Assembly (NCBI GenBank): GCA_937967685.1
Contig: CALBTX010000067.1
Span: forward strand, 1 to 14,912
Length of the DNA: 14,912 nucleotides
Direction of reading: 5' to 3'
DNA from: an uncultured Bacillaceae bacterium
Lineage (GTDB): Bacteria; Bacillota; Bacilli; Caldalkalibacillales; Caldalkalibacillaceae
Below, one piece after another: positions 13,582 to 14,912 of this stretch; position 1 is the first letter of the stretch; the number at the start of each line of letters is the position of its first letter. Below the pieces are notes generated by a model. The model was not told where the DNA came from. It did no database searches and was given only the letters and a program-made list of their open reading frames with translations. A program made the position numbers and the translations under genes.

Positions 13582-13602
13582 AGCCTCTTTCCCCCCTACA
13601 TT

Positions 13603-14778
13603 TTATTTCTCCAAAAATTGGGCAATACGACGAATGGCTTCTTGAAGCGCTTCTAAAGAAGTGGCGTACGAAATACGCACATTGTCCGGGGCGCCAAATC
13701 CGGTGCCGGGAACGAGGGCCACTTTTGCTTCGTCAAGCAATGCCTTGGCCCAATCATCCGTATTGTCATACGGACTTTGTTCAACGGCTGCTTTCACATT
13801 CGGAAAAAGATAAAATGCCCCTTGCGGTTCCACGCATGTCACACCCGGCAATTCCCGCAACAGAGGCAGGACGGTGTCCCGGCGCTGCTGGAATTCCTGT
13901 CTCATCCTGGCCAACGGTTCTTGAGTACCTTCCAATGCGGCCAGCGCCCCGTATTGGGCAAATGACGTCGGATTGGACGTACTATGGCTGACCAGACCGG
14001 ACATCGCCTTCATATATTTGCTCGGTCCGGCCACATAACCCATGCGCCACCCGGTCATCGCATACGGTTTGGACATGCCATTGACAACAAACGTGCGTTC
14101 AAATATGTCAGCGGAAAGAGAGGCAATGCTGACATGCGCCACGGCGCCATAAATCAGTTTTTCGTAAATTTCATCACTGACGACAAACAAGTCATGTTGG
14201 AGACATACCTGGGCAATTTTCTCCAATTCTTTTTTCGTATATAAACTTCCCGTCGGGTTGCTCGGAGAATTGATGATCACTGCCTTCGTTTTAGGGGTGA
14301 TGGCTTGTTCAAGCTGCTCGGGAGTGATTTTAAAAGCATTATTTTCCCGTCCTTCAATGATGACAGGTTGTCCTCCCGCCAATTTGACCTGTTCGGGGTA
14401 ACTCACCCAATACGGAGCGGGAATGATCACTTCATCCCCGGGATTGACAATCACTTGGAAAATATTATAGAGAGCATGCTTGGCTCCTGCACAAACAACC
14501 ACTTGCTCAGGTGTATAATCAAGATCGTTGTCTTGCTTCAATTTGCGGCAAATCGCCTGGCGCAGCTCGGCAATTCCGGCGGCCGGCGTATATTTCGTGT
14601 GGCCTTCCCGCATGGCTTGATATGCCGCTTCAATAATATGTTCCGGCGTGTTGAAATCCGGTTCGCCCGCACCTAGGCCAATCACATCGTGGCCTTGTTC
14701 CCTCAATGCTTTGGCCTTGGCCGTAATGGCCAGCGTTGATGAGGGGGTTAAAGTGGATACTCGCTCTGATAATGACAT
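13603..14778 (-). CDS. aspB: Aspartate aminotransferase (PLP-dependent, class I, subgroup gamma)
   Basis: Cytosolic PLP enzyme that exchanges amino groups between aspartate/oxaloacetate and glutamate/2-oxoglutarate. From the ATG at 14778 it has 391 residues, matching B. subtilis AspB closely in length and motifs: GLGAGEPDFNTP at 34-45, GHTKYTPAAG at 59-68, Asn174 in NSPSNPTG, Asp202 in VSDEIYEKL, PLP lysine Lys237 in NGMSKPYAMTGWRMGY, and the substrate-carboxylate arginine in NVRISYATS. An in-frame ATG at 14814 would add 12 residues but has no ribosome binding site, whereas GAAGGAG lies ten bases before 14778. It is the first gene of aspB-dnaD-nth, with a promoter nested in the preceding terminator. 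Confidence 0.96.
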   Translation of the reverse strand: MSLSERVSTLTPSSTLAITAKAKALREQGHDVIGLGAGEPDFNTPEHIIEAAYQAMREGHTKYTPAAGIAELRQAICRKLKQDNDLDYTPEQVVVCAGAKHALYNIFQVIVNPGDEVIIPAPYWVSYPEQVKLAGGQPVIIEGRENNAFKITPEQLEQAITPKTKAVIINSPSNPTGSLYTKKELEKIAQVCLQHDLFVVSDEIYEKLIYGAVAHVSIASLSADIFERTFVVNGMSKPYAMTGWRMGYVAGPSKYMKAMSGLVSHSTSNPTSFAQYGALAALEGTQEPLARMRQEFQQRRDTVLPLLRELPGVTCVEPQGAFYLFPNVKAAVEQSPYDNTDDWAKALLDEAKVALVPGTGFGAPDNVRISYATSLEALQEAIRRIAQFLEK

Positions 14779-14836
14779 GTCCTTATGGCTCCTTCTGTTC
14801 AAAATACCTTTCATTGATCAATGCGTTCAGTCATCC

Positions 14837-14850
14837 AGCTGTTGACAGCT
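14837..14850. repeat. Inverted repeat AGCTGT-TG-ACAGCT in the aspB leader
   Basis: A perfect 6-2-6 inverted repeat just downstream of the predicted aspB start site (near 14852), hence a possible operator. Its centre also supplies a plus-strand TTGACA. Confidence 0.4.
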
Positions 14851-14870
14851 CTCCTCGTATTATATATAAA
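14842..14870 (+). promoter_or_regulatory. Near-consensus rightward sigma-A promoter opposing aspB
   Basis: TTGACA (14842-14847), exactly 17 bp, then TATAAA (14865-14870) on the plus strand. Only one base departs from the full consensus. Transcription would leave the window to the right, starting near 14877. Confidence 0.5.
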
Positions 14871-14888
14871 AAAACCGTCTGTGTTCAA
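14859..14888 (-). promoter_or_regulatory. Probable aspB promoter overlapping the upstream terminator
   Basis: A minus-strand perfect TATAAT (14864-14859), with TTGAAC (14888-14883) 18 bp upstream. The -35 element falls in the loop of the terminator at 14868-14896 and the spacer contains its T run. Confidence 0.55.
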
Positions 14889-14896
14889 CAGACAGT
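14868..14896 (-). terminator. Rho-independent terminator of the gene beyond the right edge
   Basis: On the minus strand, ACTGTCTGT (14896-14888) and ACAGACGGT (14882-14874) form a nine-base stem with one G-U, with a five-base loop, followed by seven T. It implies a minus-strand gene ending just outside the window, upstream of aspB. Confidence 0.85.
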
Positions 14897-14912
14897 TTGG
14901 AGAAATAGGCGG

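Noticed and set aside
14779..14814. Longer aspB start at 14814
   Set aside because: No ribosome binding site precedes it, while GAAGGAG precedes the ATG at 14778; the extra residues are partly a translation of that site.

Overview
The window is an ordinary-looking chromosomal segment of a Firmicute, most likely a member of the Bacillales and possibly a thermophilic or alkaliphilic Bacillaceae. The reasons are the aspB-dnaD-nth operon, a ParE/ParC pair of Bacillus type, strong GGAGG ribosome binding sites with frequent GTG and TTG starts, AT-rich sigma-A type promoters, and a LysM/SleB-type hydrolase typical of endospore formers. The species assignment is inference. I see no rRNA, tRNA, CRISPR array, insertion sequence, prophage gene or obvious foreign island.

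Layout. (1) 1-1905: two short single-domain chromate (CHR) transporters on the minus strand, the second cut by the window edge, diverging from an Lrp/AsnC regulator that resembles B. subtilis YwrC/ChrS. The 255-base gap between them holds candidate promoters and two inverted repeats. (2) 2091-5032, plus strand: an exported LysM plus SleB-type cell-wall hydrolase, then a YyaL/DUF255 thioredoxin-fold protein with its own sigma-A promoter. (3) 5132-5893, minus strand: a TipA/Mta-like MerR regulator with a 19-bp-spacer promoter over an inverted repeat, which suggests autoregulation. Its 3' flank carries short tandem copies of its own stop-codon region. (4) 6022-10272, minus strand: parE-parC (topoisomerase IV), directly abutting, behind an extended -10 promoter with a near-consensus LexA box at the start site. 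(5) 10473-12120, plus strand: a small acidic uncharacterised protein with a terminator, then ispG (isoprenoid pathway) with its own promoter and a long-range leader stem. (6) 12168-14778, minus strand: aspB-dnaD-nth, a tight operon for aspartate transamination, replication restart/initiation and base excision repair. Its promoter overlaps the terminator of the gene beyond the right edge.

The parE-parC and dnaD-nth blocks serve DNA topology, replication and repair; the rest is metal/oxyanion efflux, envelope and isoprenoid metabolism. I do not find a convincing undescribed system. The observations most worth checking are regulatory: the LexA box at parE, the MerR promoter, inverted repeats between the chr genes and the Lrp gene, the ispG leader fold, overlapping opposed promoters at the right edge, and several small tandem duplications at gene ends.
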